DNA from: Pontibacter arcticus
Lineage (GTDB): Bacteria > Bacteroidota > Bacteroidia > Cytophagales > Hymenobacteraceae
Reading direction: 5' to 3'
Assembly (NCBI RefSeq): GCF_003284895.1
Contig: NZ_QMDV01000002.1
Coordinates: 62,001-126,000 of the forward strand
DNA: 64,000 nt
This document shows, in pieces, positions 43,089 through 52,602 of the stretch. The translations under genes and the position numbers were made by a program. The notes below the pieces were generated by a model. It saw only the letters and a program-made list of their open reading frames with translations. It was not told the origin of the DNA and did not search any database. Every line of letters starts with the position of its first letter. Within the stretch, counting starts at the first letter, position 1.

Positions 43089-44315
43089 ATGATGCCCGAA
43101 AAGATTCAGGTTTTGTTGATTGATGACGACGAAGATGATTTCGTGATCACGCGTGATATTATAAGCGATATACCGGGGCGAAAGTATACGTTGTCGTGGG
43201 CTTCTTCTTTTAAAGAAGCCGAAGAACTTATAAAACAGCAACTGCACGATGTGTACCTGATCGATTTCCATTTGGGCGCACACGACGGCCTGGAGTTACT
43301 TACCAGAGCTGTTGCAGCCGGCACCAAAGCCCCGTTTATACTTTTAACGGGCCAGAGCGACATCGAAACAGACGAAAAAGCAATGCGGGCCGGCGCGCTG
43401 GATTACCTGGTAAAAGGAACCTTTAACCCCTTCGACCTTGACCGCTCGATCAGGTATAGTATAGAACATGCCAAAAGCCTGGCTGAGATACAGAAACTGA
43501 ACGCAGAACTGGAGTTGCGCGTGGAAGTACGCACCCAGGAACTAGCCGAAGCCATAGAAAAGCTCGAGAAAACAAACGAAAGCCTTTATGAAGCGCAGCA
43601 GGAAATTTACAAAGCCCTGCAGAAAGAAAAAGAACTGCACGAACTTAAATCCCGGTTTGTAACCATTGCTTCCCACGAGTTCCGGACACCGCTCAGTACT
43701 GTACTGTCCTCGGCTTCGCTGATCGGCAAGTATAAAACAACAGAAGATGACGAAAAACGGCAGAAGCATGTTAACCGCATCAAGTCTTCGGTTAGCAACC
43801 TTACCACTATTCTGGATGATTTCCTGTCGTTGAGCCGCATTGAGGAAGGTATGATCCACAATGTGCCAAGCACGTTCAATATAAAAAACCAGTCCACCGA
43901 GATTGTAGATGAGATGCAGGGTTTCCTGAAACAGGGCCAGAAGATTACTTACCAGCACCTCTCCTCACACGAAACCGCTAATGTAGACAGGCAGCTTTTT
44001 AAAAATATCCTGCTCAACCTGTTATCCAACGGTAGTAAATATTCGGGGGCAGACAAAGAAATCCTGTTAACCACCAAAGTAGAGAAAACAGCTATAACCA
44101 TACAGGTACAAGACCGGGGCATAGGGATACCTGAAGCTGATAAAGCGCATTTGTTTACCCCTTTTTTCAGGGCACAGAATGCGGTAAACATACAAGGCAC
44201 GGGCATGGGCCTGAACATTGTAAAACGTTACGTAGAACTGATGCAGGGCACTTTAACTTATACCAGCGAACTGGGCCAGGGCACTACTTTTACCATCACA
44301 CTTCCCACTAATTAA
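43089..44315 (+). CDS. Receiver-histidine kinase hybrid
   Basis: A 408-residue protein with an N-terminal receiver (about 6-125, D59 in LIDFHLGAHDG), a long coiled coil (about 135-185), HisKA with H196 in ASHEFRTPLS, and HATPase with DRGIGIPEADKAH and GTGMGLNIVK. REC-first kinases can be switched by phosphate from another kinase, so it may relay signals from the PAS kinase to the following REC-CRP regulator. It is cytosolic and co-directional with its neighbours. Confidence 0.92.
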   Translation: MMPEKIQVLLIDDDEDDFVITRDIISDIPGRKYTLSWASSFKEAEELIKQQLHDVYLIDFHLGAHDGLELLTRAVAAGTKAPFILLTGQSDIETDEKAMRAGALDYLVKGTFNPFDLDRSIRYSIEHAKSLAEIQKLNAELELRVEVRTQELAEAIEKLEKTNESLYEAQQEIYKALQKEKELHELKSRFVTIASHEFRTPLSTVLSSASLIGKYKTTEDDEKRQKHVNRIKSSVSNLTTILDDFLSLSRIEEGMIHNVPSTFNIKNQSTEIVDEMQGFLKQGQKITYQHLSSHETANVDRQLFKNILLNLLSNGSKYSGADKEILLTTKVEKTAITIQVQDRGIGIPEADKAHLFTPFFRAQNAVNIQGTGMGLNIVKRYVELMQGTLTYTSELGQGTTFTITLPTN

Positions 44316-44320
44316 GAAAC

Positions 44321-45379
44321 ATGAAAAAGATACTCTTAATAGAAGACAATCCCGAAATACGAGAAAATACAGCCGAAATTCTGGAACTGGCCAACTACAC
44401 GGTAGTTGAAGCAGATAACGGAAAAACGGGCGTAGACCTGGCCCGGAAAGAGCTTCCTGATCTGATTGTGTGTGATATTATGATGCCCCAACTGGATGGC
44501 TACGGCGTACTGCATTTGCTTAGCAAAAACCCGGAAACGTCTGGCATCCCTTTCATTTTCCTGACGGCGAAAGCTGAGAAAGAAGACTTCCGGAAAGGCA
44601 TGAACCTGGGTGCAGACGATTACCTGACCAAGCCATTTGACGATGTGGAATTGCTGGACGCGATTGAAATGCGCCTGAAGAAAAACGAGATTCTGAAAGC
44701 TGAATTCCAGAAAAATGCCACCGGTCTGGCCCAGTTTATCGAAGAAGCAAAAGGCTACGAAGAACTGGAGAAATTCATTTCGGAAGAGTGCAAAATGACT
44801 GTTTTCAAAAAGAAGCAATACCTCTTCATGGAAGGCAACCGGCCCAATACTTTATACTTCCTTAATAAGGGCAAGGTAAAAGGTTTTAAGTCGAATGAGG
44901 AAGGCCGCGATTACATTACCAACCTCTACAAAGAAGGCGACTTTATCGGCTACCTCGACCTGCTGGAAGAATCTCACTACCGCGAAACAGCCATTGCCAT
45001 GGAGGATTCTGAAGTATATAGTATCCCGAAAGAAGACTTTTTCTCGCTGATGCACCGCAACCGCGATGTGGCGGCCAAGTTCATTAAAATACTGTCTGAT
45101 GACCTGGCTGACCGGGAAGAGCGGTTACTGAAACTGGCTTATAACTCGGTGCGCAAACGTGTGGCAGAAGCTTTGTTGCTGGTGCATAAACAGTTTCAGA
45201 GCGATGAGGCACAACCGCAGATCCTGATCACGCGCGAAGACCTGGCCAGCATCGTGGGCGCTTCCAAAGAAACGGTTATCCGGACACTCGCCGACTTTAA
45301 AGACGAAAAGATCCTCGATAGCCAGGGTAGCAAAATTACGATTCTGAACATGGATAAACTGACCAAAATGCGGAATTAG
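44321..45379 (+). CDS. Receiver-CRP/FNR fusion transcription regulator
   Basis: A 352-residue protein with a receiver (about 1-120, D52 in VCDIMMPQLDG), a cyclic-nucleotide-binding-type domain (about 145-235, with YLFMEGNRPNTLYFLNKGKV) and a CRP/FNR-type winged HTH (about 275-340, with LITREDLASIVGASKETVIR). No FNR-type N-terminal cysteine cluster is present, so direct Fe-S sensing is unlikely; input would come through phosphorylation. It lies 5 bp after the hybrid kinase. The fused form is known in Bacteroidota. It is a candidate binder of the TGA-N6-TCA sites before hemA. Confidence 0.93.
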   Translation: MKKILLIEDNPEIRENTAEILELANYTVVEADNGKTGVDLARKELPDLIVCDIMMPQLDGYGVLHLLSKNPETSGIPFIFLTAKAEKEDFRKGMNLGADDYLTKPFDDVELLDAIEMRLKKNEILKAEFQKNATGLAQFIEEAKGYEELEKFISEECKMTVFKKKQYLFMEGNRPNTLYFLNKGKVKGFKSNEEGRDYITNLYKEGDFIGYLDLLEESHYRETAIAMEDSEVYSIPKEDFFSLMHRNRDVAAKFIKILSDDLADREERLLKLAYNSVRKRVAEALLLVHKQFQSDEAQPQILITREDLASIVGASKETVIRTLADFKDEKILDSQGSKITILNMDKLTKMRN

Positions 45380-45509
45380 TGCTCAAATGCTTGCAGCGTA
45401 CATTTTTGCGATAAATCATTAGGGATAGCTCCGGCGTATAGCTGTGCTTGTTTCTGGCCGGTACATATTACTAAGTTGCAGTCTGGCATTTAACCATTTA
45501 GCGCATTAC

Positions 45510-45521
45510 TGACATCAATCA
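45510..45521 (+). promoter_or_regulatory. CRP/FNR-type site 1 upstream of hemA
   Basis: TGACATCAATCA fits the CRP/FNR core TGA-N6-TCA, 77 bp before the hemA start. A second copy lies 23 bp downstream, about two helical turns. Confidence 0.5.
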
Positions 45522-45532
45522 AGTATAATAAC

Positions 45533-45544
45533 TGACATAGATCA
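45533..45544 (+). promoter_or_regulatory. CRP/FNR-type site 2 upstream of hemA
   Basis: TGACATAGATCA fits TGA-N6-TCA and shares the extended pattern ACTGACAT..ATCA with site 1. Confidence 0.5.
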
Positions 45545-45598
45545 TGTTTTTGAACCGGCTTTATGCTGAAATTTGCATCCGAAGATTAATACTCCACC

Positions 45599-46855
45599 AT
45601 GCAGAACAGATTTAAAGCCCTTACTTTATCTTACAAATCGGCCCCGATTGCCGTGCGCGAAGCCGTAGCACTGAATGAGATCGCGAGCCGGAACCTGCTG
45701 GCCAAGATAAGCGAATTTACAGATGCCACGGACGTACTCGTACTTTCGACCTGCAACCGCACCGAGGTGTATTATACTTCCGAAGCCGATCTTTCGCAGC
45801 CACTGATCAAGCTGATTGCGATGGAAAGAGGGTTTATGGCAACCAAAAATATCGCGCCCTATTTTACAAGTATAACTAACGCAAAGGAGGCTGTGCAGCA
45901 TTTGTTTTATGTAGCGCTGGGCCTGGAGTCGTTGGTGGTGGGCGATATGCAGATCCTGAACCAGGTAAAAAAAGCGTACCAATGGACGGCAGATGCAAAC
46001 ATGGCCGGCCCTTTTCTGCACCGCTTGCTGCACACTATCTTTTCTGCTAACAAACAGGTTTTTAACCAGACATCATTTTTTGATGGCGCAGCTTCGGTTT
46101 CGTATGCCGCTGTTGAACTGGTAGAAGAGCTGACCAAGAACATCGAAAACCCACGCGTATTAATGATCGGAGTAGGGGAGATCGGGGCGAATGTGTGTGA
46201 TAACTTCCAGAAATCTTCTATTAACAATATCATCATAGCCAATCGTACCTACCACAAAGCGCTGGAACTGGCCAAAAATACCGGTGCCACTGCGGTTTAC
46301 TGGGAAAACGTGCAAGCTGAAATAAAGCTGGCTGATGTGATCATTTCTTCCGTACCCGGCGATTGCTTTTACATTTCTAAAGTGGATATAGCCCCACTAC
46401 AGGCGCCTAAGTTTTTTGTGGATTTATCGATGCCACGCAGCATCGATCCTGCTTTAACAGAGCTGGAAGGCGTTACGGTACACAACATCGATAACATAAA
46501 GAACCGTGCAACCGAAGCCCTGGAAATACGGTTGGCAGCCATCCCGGCGGTAAAGCAGATCATTGCGGATAACATGGAAGAGTTTGCCACCTGGACCAAA
46601 GAACTGGCTATGTCGCCGGCTTTGCAACAGTTTAAAAGCCGCCTCGAAGAAATCAGGCAACAGGAAGTTAACCGTTATTTAAAAAAGCTGGGCGATTCTG
46701 AAAAAGAAATGGTGGAAGCCATTACCCGCAACATCCTGAACAAGATTGTAAAACTGCCAGCGTTAGAGCTAAAGGCGGCCTGTATGCGCGGCGAATCCGA
46801 GGCCTTGCTGGAAGGCTTAAGCGCGTTGTTTAACCTCGATCAGCAGGAAGCTTAA
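45599..46855 (+). CDS. hemA: Glutamyl-tRNA reductase
   Basis: A 418-residue protein with the HemA hallmarks: catalytic C52 in LSTCNRTEVYY, the GLESLVVGDMQILNQVKKAY segment, the NADPH-binding stretch MIGVGEIGANV (about 183-193), and the helical C-terminal dimerisation domain (about 310-418). It makes glutamate-1-semialdehyde from Glu-tRNA, the first committed step of heme synthesis by the C5 route. Its place just after a heme-PAS/CRP-type operon and the TGA-N6-TCA pair upstream suggest control by oxygen or heme state, which is inference. Confidence 0.97.
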   Translation: MQNRFKALTLSYKSAPIAVREAVALNEIASRNLLAKISEFTDATDVLVLSTCNRTEVYYTSEADLSQPLIKLIAMERGFMATKNIAPYFTSITNAKEAVQHLFYVALGLESLVVGDMQILNQVKKAYQWTADANMAGPFLHRLLHTIFSANKQVFNQTSFFDGAASVSYAAVELVEELTKNIENPRVLMIGVGEIGANVCDNFQKSSINNIIIANRTYHKALELAKNTGATAVYWENVQAEIKLADVIISSVPGDCFYISKVDIAPLQAPKFFVDLSMPRSIDPALTELEGVTVHNIDNIKNRATEALEIRLAAIPAVKQIIADNMEEFATWTKELAMSPALQQFKSRLEEIRQQEVNRYLKKLGDSEKEMVEAITRNILNKIVKLPALELKAACMRGESEALLEGLSALFNLDQQEA

Positions 46856-46992
46856 TTCCAACTCCTGTACCAAGTATAAAATCTCTGTAGGGCTCTCAGT
46901 GGCATACTTGTAATGGCGTTGTTAAGCACAATTATCCATTTATAACCTTAACTGAGTTCAGCAACCGGCTCCATTCTTAACAGAGCTCCCGC

Positions 46993-47017
46993 ACAACAAG
47001 CCGAAACAGCTTGTTGT
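46993..47017. terminator. Hairpin between hemA and the CBS gene
   Basis: ACAACAAGC pairs with GCTTGTTGT (9 bp, 7-base loop) between convergent genes. There is no clear T-run, so termination is uncertain. Confidence 0.35.
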
Positions 47018-47037
47018 TCAAAGCAATAACCTGTCTG

Positions 47038-47493
47038 TTAACTCAGCATGGCTTCGTGGTGCCCGGAAATGTAATGTTCCAGTTTGCCAATAATGAACTG
47101 CTGCTCTTCGATAATATACTTCACCAGATCACCTATAGAAACAAGGCCTTTCAGTTCGTTATTTTCGATAACCGGTAAATGGCGGATAAACTTTTGGGTC
47201 ATCAGGTTCATGCAATCCTGCACGGTGGTATCAGAAGTAACGGTCAGTAATTGTGTGCTCATAATTTCCCGGATCGGCGTTTGTTTAGAGGCCTTGGCTT
47301 TAAGGATTACTTTGCGGGCATAATCCCGTTCCGTAAAAATACCGGTCAGCTTACCTCCATCCAGTACCAGCAGCGACCCTACATTCTTTTCAACCAAAAG
47401 CTCCAGCGCCCTGAACACCGTAGCATCCGGGTTTATCGAAATGATTTCATGCCCTTTTTTCTGTAAAATGTGTCGAACTGTTCCCATCTGCAC
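47038..47493 (-). CDS. CBS-pair protein
   Basis: A 151-residue protein of two CBS domains only. CBS1 (about 10-65) includes INPDATVFRALELLVEKNV and TGIFTERDYARKVI; CBS2 (about 75-130) includes TVTSDTTVQDCMNLMTQKFI and LKGLVSIGDLVKYII. Such stand-alone CBS pairs bind adenosine ligands (AMP, ATP, SAM) and regulate partner proteins. The partner is not nearby. Convergent with hemA. Confidence 0.93.
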   Translation of the reverse strand: MQMGTVRHILQKKGHEIISINPDATVFRALELLVEKNVGSLLVLDGGKLTGIFTERDYARKVILKAKASKQTPIREIMSTQLLTVTSDTTVQDCMNLMTQKFIRHLPVIENNELKGLVSIGDLVKYIIEEQQFIIGKLEHYISGHHEAMLS

Positions 47494-47835
47494 CTCCTTT
47501 TAGATTAAAACACAATATTTAAATAGTTAAGTCTTATATACGATTATTTAAAATAAAGTATAGCTAAAGCTGAGTTTAATACAGAATGAATAGCTAAACT
47601 TTCATGGATAAAAAGCATGGCTAAATCCAAGATAGGGGAAAGCAGTTAATGTAATTACTGTAATCAAAGTATAAATTCCACTTAAAAACACTTGCAGCAG
47701 CTAAAGAGAATCAGCATTGGAAAAGCAGTTTATATGTTGTAATAAAGTATAATATAGAGCAAAAAGAAACCGGCCAACGCATCGGGTTACAGAGACGTTG
47801 GCCGGTTGAAGGCGAAGTATAAAACAGCTGTTACT
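47494..47835. other. Intergenic region before selO 3' end
   Basis: About 340 bp upstream of the CBS gene. It contains the selO terminator (47768-47807) and several copies of AAGTATA, otherwise nothing recognisable. Confidence 0.4.
47768..47807 (-). terminator. Terminator of the SelO gene
   Basis: AACCGGCCAACG pairs with CGTTGGCCGGTT (12 bp). On the reverse strand it is followed by TCTTTTTG. Confidence 0.85.
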
Positions 47836-49395
47836 TTACGAACTGCACGATAACATAGAGCAACCTGCTTTCTGGCTTGCCCAGTCGGGACGCCTGGCAA
47901 AGAACTCCTTATGTACGGTTTCGTAAGGCTTCTTCATGGCTTCCTGTAGTTTCAGGAACAGCGTGTTTTCGCCTTTTTCCAGTTCTTCGATAGCCTGGTG
48001 CAACAGGTAGTTACGAAGTATAAATCGTGGGTTAGCGGCCTGCATCATCTGCTGCGAAGCTTCCCTGGAAATGCTGTTCTGTTGAATCCGAGTTGCATAT
48101 TGCTGCATCAATTCAAATAGCAAAGTGCTTTCTTTATTAGTCAGCTCTTTGTAAAAGCTTTCCTTGAAATGATTTGCAACTTCTATCTCATTATCAACTG
48201 ATAACGGTAGGTTTATCAGTAACTGGTAGAAAATTGTCATATCGGGTTGCAGTTCGCCGAGCATCTCCTCGAATTGCGTGATAAAGGCTAGGTCTGCTTC
48301 CTTTATTTCGTCAAAGCCCAGTTTGTTGCCCATCATGGTGTAATACTTCTCTGATACTACTGCCTGGTAGCTTTCCAGCAGCGCGATCAGTTCTTTGGTA
48401 TCCGGAAGCAGCGGAGCAATAGCGCTGGCCAGGCAGCCCAGGTTCCAGTGCGCCACAGAAGGCTGTCTGCCGAAAGCATAGCGTCTGCCGGGTAGGTCGG
48501 TGGTGTTGGGCGTAAAGTTCGGGTCGTAATCATCCAGGAAGGAGTAAGGGCCATAATCGATGGTGAGGCCAAGTATAGACATGTTATCTGTATTCATAAC
48601 GCCATGCACAAAGCCGACCCGCATCCATTCCACCACCATACTTGCGGTGCGTTCCATCACCTCTTTAAACCAGGTGAGTACTTTATCTTCTCCTTTAATG
48701 TGTGGATAGTAACGGTCTATCGTCCAGTTGGTAAGGTTGCGAAGATTGTCCAGTTCTTTGCGCGCAGCCAGTATCTCAAAATTACCGAAGCGCAGGAAGC
48801 TGGGAGCTACACGCATCACAATGGCGCCGGGCTCATACTTGGCATTGCCGTTGTAGAACATATCGCGCAGTACAGGTTCCTCCGTTTCCACGAGGCTGAG
48901 GGCACGGGTAGTAGGTACGCCCAGGTAATGCATGGCTTCGCTCATTAGATACTCTCTAACAGACGATCTCAGCACAGCGCGGCCATCTGCCCTACGCGAG
49001 TAGGGCGTCGGTCCACCGCCTTTTAATTGCAGTTCCCAGGTCTTGCCATCCGGGGCTTCCATTTCGCCCAGCGTAATGGCCCTTCCATCGCCGAGTTGCC
49101 CTGCCCAGTTACCGAACTGGTGGCCCGCATAGCAGGCAGCGTACGGGTACATGGTATCGGCAATGCGGTTTCCGCCCAGGATGTCTACTTCCTGCTGTTC
49201 GGTGGGCTTCTCGATGCCAAGTTCCTGTGCCAGCTCATCAGACCAGGCTATGAGCGTTGGTTGCGCTACTGGCGTAGGGATGGCTTTGCTGTACAGCACA
49301 CCAGGTGTCTGGCGGGGCTTCTTGTCGCCGCTCTCATCTCCCGGAAAATGGTCTGTAAATTCTTTTTTATATGTTTTGGTGCTTAAGCTTTGCAT
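47836..49395 (-). CDS. selO: SelO/YdiU-family protein AMPylase
   Basis: A 519-residue pseudokinase-fold protein of the SelO family. Visible hallmarks are YAACYAGHQFGNWAGQLGDGR, RRADGRAVLRSSVREYL, and VHGVMNTDNMSILGLTIDYGP (active-site His, Asn and Asp). The C-terminus ends in CSS, matching the place where the eukaryotic protein has selenocysteine, followed by two serines. SelO transfers AMP to Ser, Thr or Tyr of proteins and is linked to redox stress. It is a single-gene unit ended by a strong terminator. The long N-terminal 25 residues are not conserved. Confidence 0.95.
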   Translation of the reverse strand: MQSLSTKTYKKEFTDHFPGDESGDKKPRQTPGVLYSKAIPTPVAQPTLIAWSDELAQELGIEKPTEQQEVDILGGNRIADTMYPYAACYAGHQFGNWAGQLGDGRAITLGEMEAPDGKTWELQLKGGGPTPYSRRADGRAVLRSSVREYLMSEAMHYLGVPTTRALSLVETEEPVLRDMFYNGNAKYEPGAIVMRVAPSFLRFGNFEILAARKELDNLRNLTNWTIDRYYPHIKGEDKVLTWFKEVMERTASMVVEWMRVGFVHGVMNTDNMSILGLTIDYGPYSFLDDYDPNFTPNTTDLPGRRYAFGRQPSVAHWNLGCLASAIAPLLPDTKELIALLESYQAVVSEKYYTMMGNKLGFDEIKEADLAFITQFEEMLGELQPDMTIFYQLLINLPLSVDNEIEVANHFKESFYKELTNKESTLLFELMQQYATRIQQNSISREASQQMMQAANPRFILRNYLLHQAIEELEKGENTLFLKLQEAMKKPYETVHKEFFARRPDWASQKAGCSMLSCSS

Positions 49396-49689
49396 GTCTC
49401 TCTTTTAAAAGTAGGGATAAACCGGTTTAAAGGTACGGCTGGCGTGCTTTAGTTCCGGTTGTTTTTAAACAGAATTTATACTCGAAAAGTTGAAAAAGTG
49501 GTCTGTTTACTTAAAGTATGTATATTGGTTTATGCATATAATATACTGATTATGAAAAGTATAAAGATTTTAATTTAATTTAAAAATTAAATCGGGTAGT
49601 AAAGTATCTAATGTAAACAGCTAAAAATCTGAATTTATACTTGGGGTGATTTTGAGCGTAACAGGAAAACTCCAACTACTCATACTTGC

Positions 49690-51447
49690 ATGCGCGTTCT
49701 CTGGAACTACCTGAAACCCCACCGTGGCCTGGTTATACTTTCGCTGTTACTGGCAGGCATTAGCCAGGTGCTGGCCCTGCTCGACCCGGTTATCTTCGGA
49801 AAAATAATTGATGATTATGCCACGCCGCCTTATACGATGCCGGCCGATGAACGGGTAAAAGGTGCCGTTACCCTGATGGCGCTGGCAGTTGGCATTGCGT
49901 TGCTTTCGAGGCTGGCCAAAGCTTTTCAGGAGTATATGACCAACCTGGTGGTGCAGAAATTCGGAGTGCAGATTTTTAACGATGGCCTGAAGCAGACGCT
50001 GCGCCTCTCGTACCAGGAGTACGCCGACCAAAACAGCGGCGAAACATTGTCTATACTTCAGCGGGTGCGCCGCGATACTGAACGCTTTATCACAGCTTTC
50101 ATCAACATCCTGTTTTCGTCTATCGTGGGGGTTGGGTTTCTGGTTTGGTATGCCATAACAAAACACTGGGCGCTGGTGCCTATTTTCCTGATTGGAATTG
50201 TGGTGCTGGGCGGACTGACCAGCTTGCTGAGCGCGAAGATCAAAACGATGCAGCGTTCCATTAACCGGGCAACCAACAAAATGTCAGGAGTGATCACCGA
50301 ATCGCTGCGCAACATAGAACTGGTCAAAAGCCTGGGGCTGACGTTTCAGGAAGTACGCCGGCTGCGGCAGCACACCGAGCAGATCTTTGAGCTGGAAATG
50401 GTAAAAGTAAAGCGCGTCCGGACCTTGTCTTTCCTGCAGGGCACGGCCCTCAACCTACTCAAGCAATCTATACTTTTTACCTTGCTCTGGCTGATTTTCC
50501 GGGATAAACTGACTACAGGAGAACTGATCTCGATGCAGTTTATTTCGGTGAGCATTTTCGGGCCGTTGCAGGATTTAGGTACTATCATACTTGCTTACCG
50601 CGAAGCGGAGGCTGCCCTGTTTAACTTTGATGAACTGATGAAAAAGCCGGTTGAGAAACGCCCCGAATCTGCCATCGACATTGGCCCGATACAGCAGTTG
50701 CGTTTTGAAGACGTGGTATTCCGGCACCGCGATGCGCCACAAAATGCTTTAGACGGAATTTCGTTTGAAGCCAACACTGGCGATACCATTGCGTTTGTGG
50801 GACCGTCGGGTTCGGGTAAATCTACGCTGGTAAAATTGCTGGTCGGGCTTTATGTACCCGTTACCGGCGAAGTATACTATAACAACACGTCGGGCAAAGA
50901 GATCTGGCTGAACGAGGCGCGCCGGCAACTTGGCTTTGTAACCCAGGAAACCAACCTGTTTTCGGGCACCATCAAAGACAACCTGCAATTTGTAAAACCA
51001 GACGCGACTGACGACGAAATTGTAACGGCTATGCAGAAGGCATCCTGTACCAATTTGCTGGCCCGCTCTAAAAACGGAATTAACACGCAGATAGGGGAAG
51101 GCGGACTGAAAATGTCTGGTGGCGAAAAGCAGCGTTTGTCTATTGCCCGCGCCCTGATCCGGAACCCGCGTCTCCTCATTTTTGATGAAGCCACCTCCGC
51201 TTTAGACTCCCTGACAGAAGAAGAAATTACTGCGACTGTGCGGGAGATCTCCGCGTTGCGCGAGCAGATCACCATCCTGATTGCGCACCGGCTTTCCACG
51301 ATCATGCACGCCGATATTATTTTCGTACTTGAAAAAGGAAAGATAGTGGAGCAGGGCAGCCATAATGAGCTATTGGAGCAAAAAGGCTTATACTATGCCA
51401 TGTGGCGACAGCAGATTGGGGAACGTAAGCTTGAGTTGATTAAATAA
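49690..51447 (+). CDS. ABC exporter (fused permease-ATPase)
   Basis: A 585-residue half-transporter. Six membrane helices occupy about 1-310, typical of type IV ABC exporters, with an ATPase from about 335: Walker A GPSGSGKS at 371-378, Q-loop FVTQETNLF, signature LKMSGGEKQRLS (S476), Walker B LLIFDEATSALDS and H-loop IAHRLSTI. It should work as a homodimer exporting lipids or hydrophobic compounds, as MsbA-like proteins do, but the substrate is not apparent. Monocistronic, with a MITE-like element about 40 bp downstream. Confidence 0.95.
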   Translation: MRVLWNYLKPHRGLVILSLLLAGISQVLALLDPVIFGKIIDDYATPPYTMPADERVKGAVTLMALAVGIALLSRLAKAFQEYMTNLVVQKFGVQIFNDGLKQTLRLSYQEYADQNSGETLSILQRVRRDTERFITAFINILFSSIVGVGFLVWYAITKHWALVPIFLIGIVVLGGLTSLLSAKIKTMQRSINRATNKMSGVITESLRNIELVKSLGLTFQEVRRLRQHTEQIFELEMVKVKRVRTLSFLQGTALNLLKQSILFTLLWLIFRDKLTTGELISMQFISVSIFGPLQDLGTIILAYREAEAALFNFDELMKKPVEKRPESAIDIGPIQQLRFEDVVFRHRDAPQNALDGISFEANTGDTIAFVGPSGSGKSTLVKLLVGLYVPVTGEVYYNNTSGKEIWLNEARRQLGFVTQETNLFSGTIKDNLQFVKPDATDDEIVTAMQKASCTNLLARSKNGINTQIGEGGLKMSGGEKQRLSIARALIRNPRLLIFDEATSALDSLTEEEITATVREISALREQITILIAHRLSTIMHADIIFVLEKGKIVEQGSHNELLEQKGLYYAMWRQQIGERKLELIK

Positions 51448-51489
51448 GTGGTAAGTTATACTTTGCCTGCGTTGCTGGCTGCTTAGGTT

Positions 51490-51882
51490 AATTGAGAAGT
51501 TCTTTTTTTATAGTGTGCTTTTTCGCCTCGCCGGCTAGGCCTCACTTTTCTCCTTGATGAGAACAGAGGGCCCCTACCCCCAAAGTAAGCAAAAGAATCA
51601 AGACAATTCGAAACTCGCTGAACGCTCAAACAGCGAATTGTCGGCAACGTGCACCTGGCTAAGGTCTATTTCTCTTTGCGGTAGTATAAATTATTATTCG
51701 TTATGCGAATAATTTAAGCTGATAGAAGAGAAAAACTTATCCCAGTTCTTGGGTTGAGCGCCTTGTGAATTTCCGGTGCGCAGCAGCCGTAAGGCAGGGA
51801 ATGAGCACAGCGCGATACCCGAGAACGAGTCCCAGCGGACTTGGAGCGAAAAAGCTAACTATAAAATAAAAACTTCTCAATT
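51490..51882 (+). mobile_element. MITE-like element, copy 1
   Basis: Imperfect terminal inverted repeats of about 36 bp: AATTGAGAAGTT from 51490 ending in GCTTTTTCGC, and GCGAAAAAGC ending in AACTTCTCAATT at 51882. No coding capacity. Three internal blocks (51517-51537, 51735-51764, 51807-51855) recur in inverted order in the copy at 53794-54147. Confidence 0.65.
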
Positions 51883-51944
51883 GAGTCAGGAAGAAGTTAC
51901 GCTAGCAAAGTATAAAACTCACTACTAACCACCAATTTTATACT

Positions 51945-52382
51945 TTACCTATCCTTACGATGGCTTCCCTTTTTGGCTCTTCTTTCTTTGGCGCGGTCGC
52001 TTTTCAGCTTCTGGAATTCGTCGTTCGAGATAACGACAGTATAAGTTAGAGCAGACAAAATAGAAAGGCCTTCGTCAAAATCCACTTCAATGCTGAGCTC
52101 CAGGCGTTTGTTTTCATTTAAAGTATAAGTACCGTCCTCGGCTTTATCATATACCTTAAACTCAAAATCACCTTCTTCGGTATGCTTGGTGTTATCGCGC
52201 GCCAGGCAATCGCCGGTAAGGATGAGGGGCGTTTCCAGTTCATCAATGTAATCGAAAGGCTGGTGGTATTTTCCGTCTTTTTTGTACGTAATGTACTCGA
52301 TCTTATCAATCTCCAGTTCGATATCAGCGTTGTTACTGTCGCGTTTGGATTTGATATTCAGAATATTGCCCTTTAATTTCAT
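51945..52382 (-). CDS. Hypothetical acidic protein with basic tail
   Basis: From ATG 52382 the product has about 145 residues and no recognisable domain; it starts KLKGNILNIKSKRDSNNADI, is rich in Asp, Glu, Lys and Tyr in beta-like pattern, has LTYTVVISNDEFQKL, and ends in a strongly basic tail (RAKERRAKKGSHRKDR). The frame is open 60 bases further upstream, but that part looks non-coding. It is divergent from the TcmP gene, and both lie between inverted MITE-like copies. Function unknown; real gene likely because of steady codon pattern. Confidence 0.6.
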   Translation of the reverse strand: MKLKGNILNIKSKRDSNNADIELEIDKIEYITYKKDGKYHQPFDYIDELETPLILTGDCLARDNTKHTEEGDFEFKVYDKAEDGTYTLNENKRLELSIEVDFDEGLSILSALTYTVVISNDEFQKLKSDRAKERRAKKGSHRKDR

Positions 52383-52602
52383 GTGCTGTGCGATTTGTTT
52401 TGCTGGCCAAAGTATAAAACAGGCTACAGGCCGTTGTTGCAAAGTATGCTACAAAAGTACGTTTTAATTTCTGTAGGCGTATCTTTAAAATGGATTTCCG
52501 GTTTATAGCTACTTTAAATTTGTAGCTAAGCGCAACAATTTGGTTAATTTTGGTTGCTGCTATTTACCACCTGTTTACGTCATTTTATACTTTCGTTTCC
52601 GT

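Noticed and set aside
52540-52602. N-terminal extension of the TcmP frame
   Set aside because: The TcmP family's conserved start follows the ATG at 52603 and the upstream codons encode an unrelated aromatic stretch.
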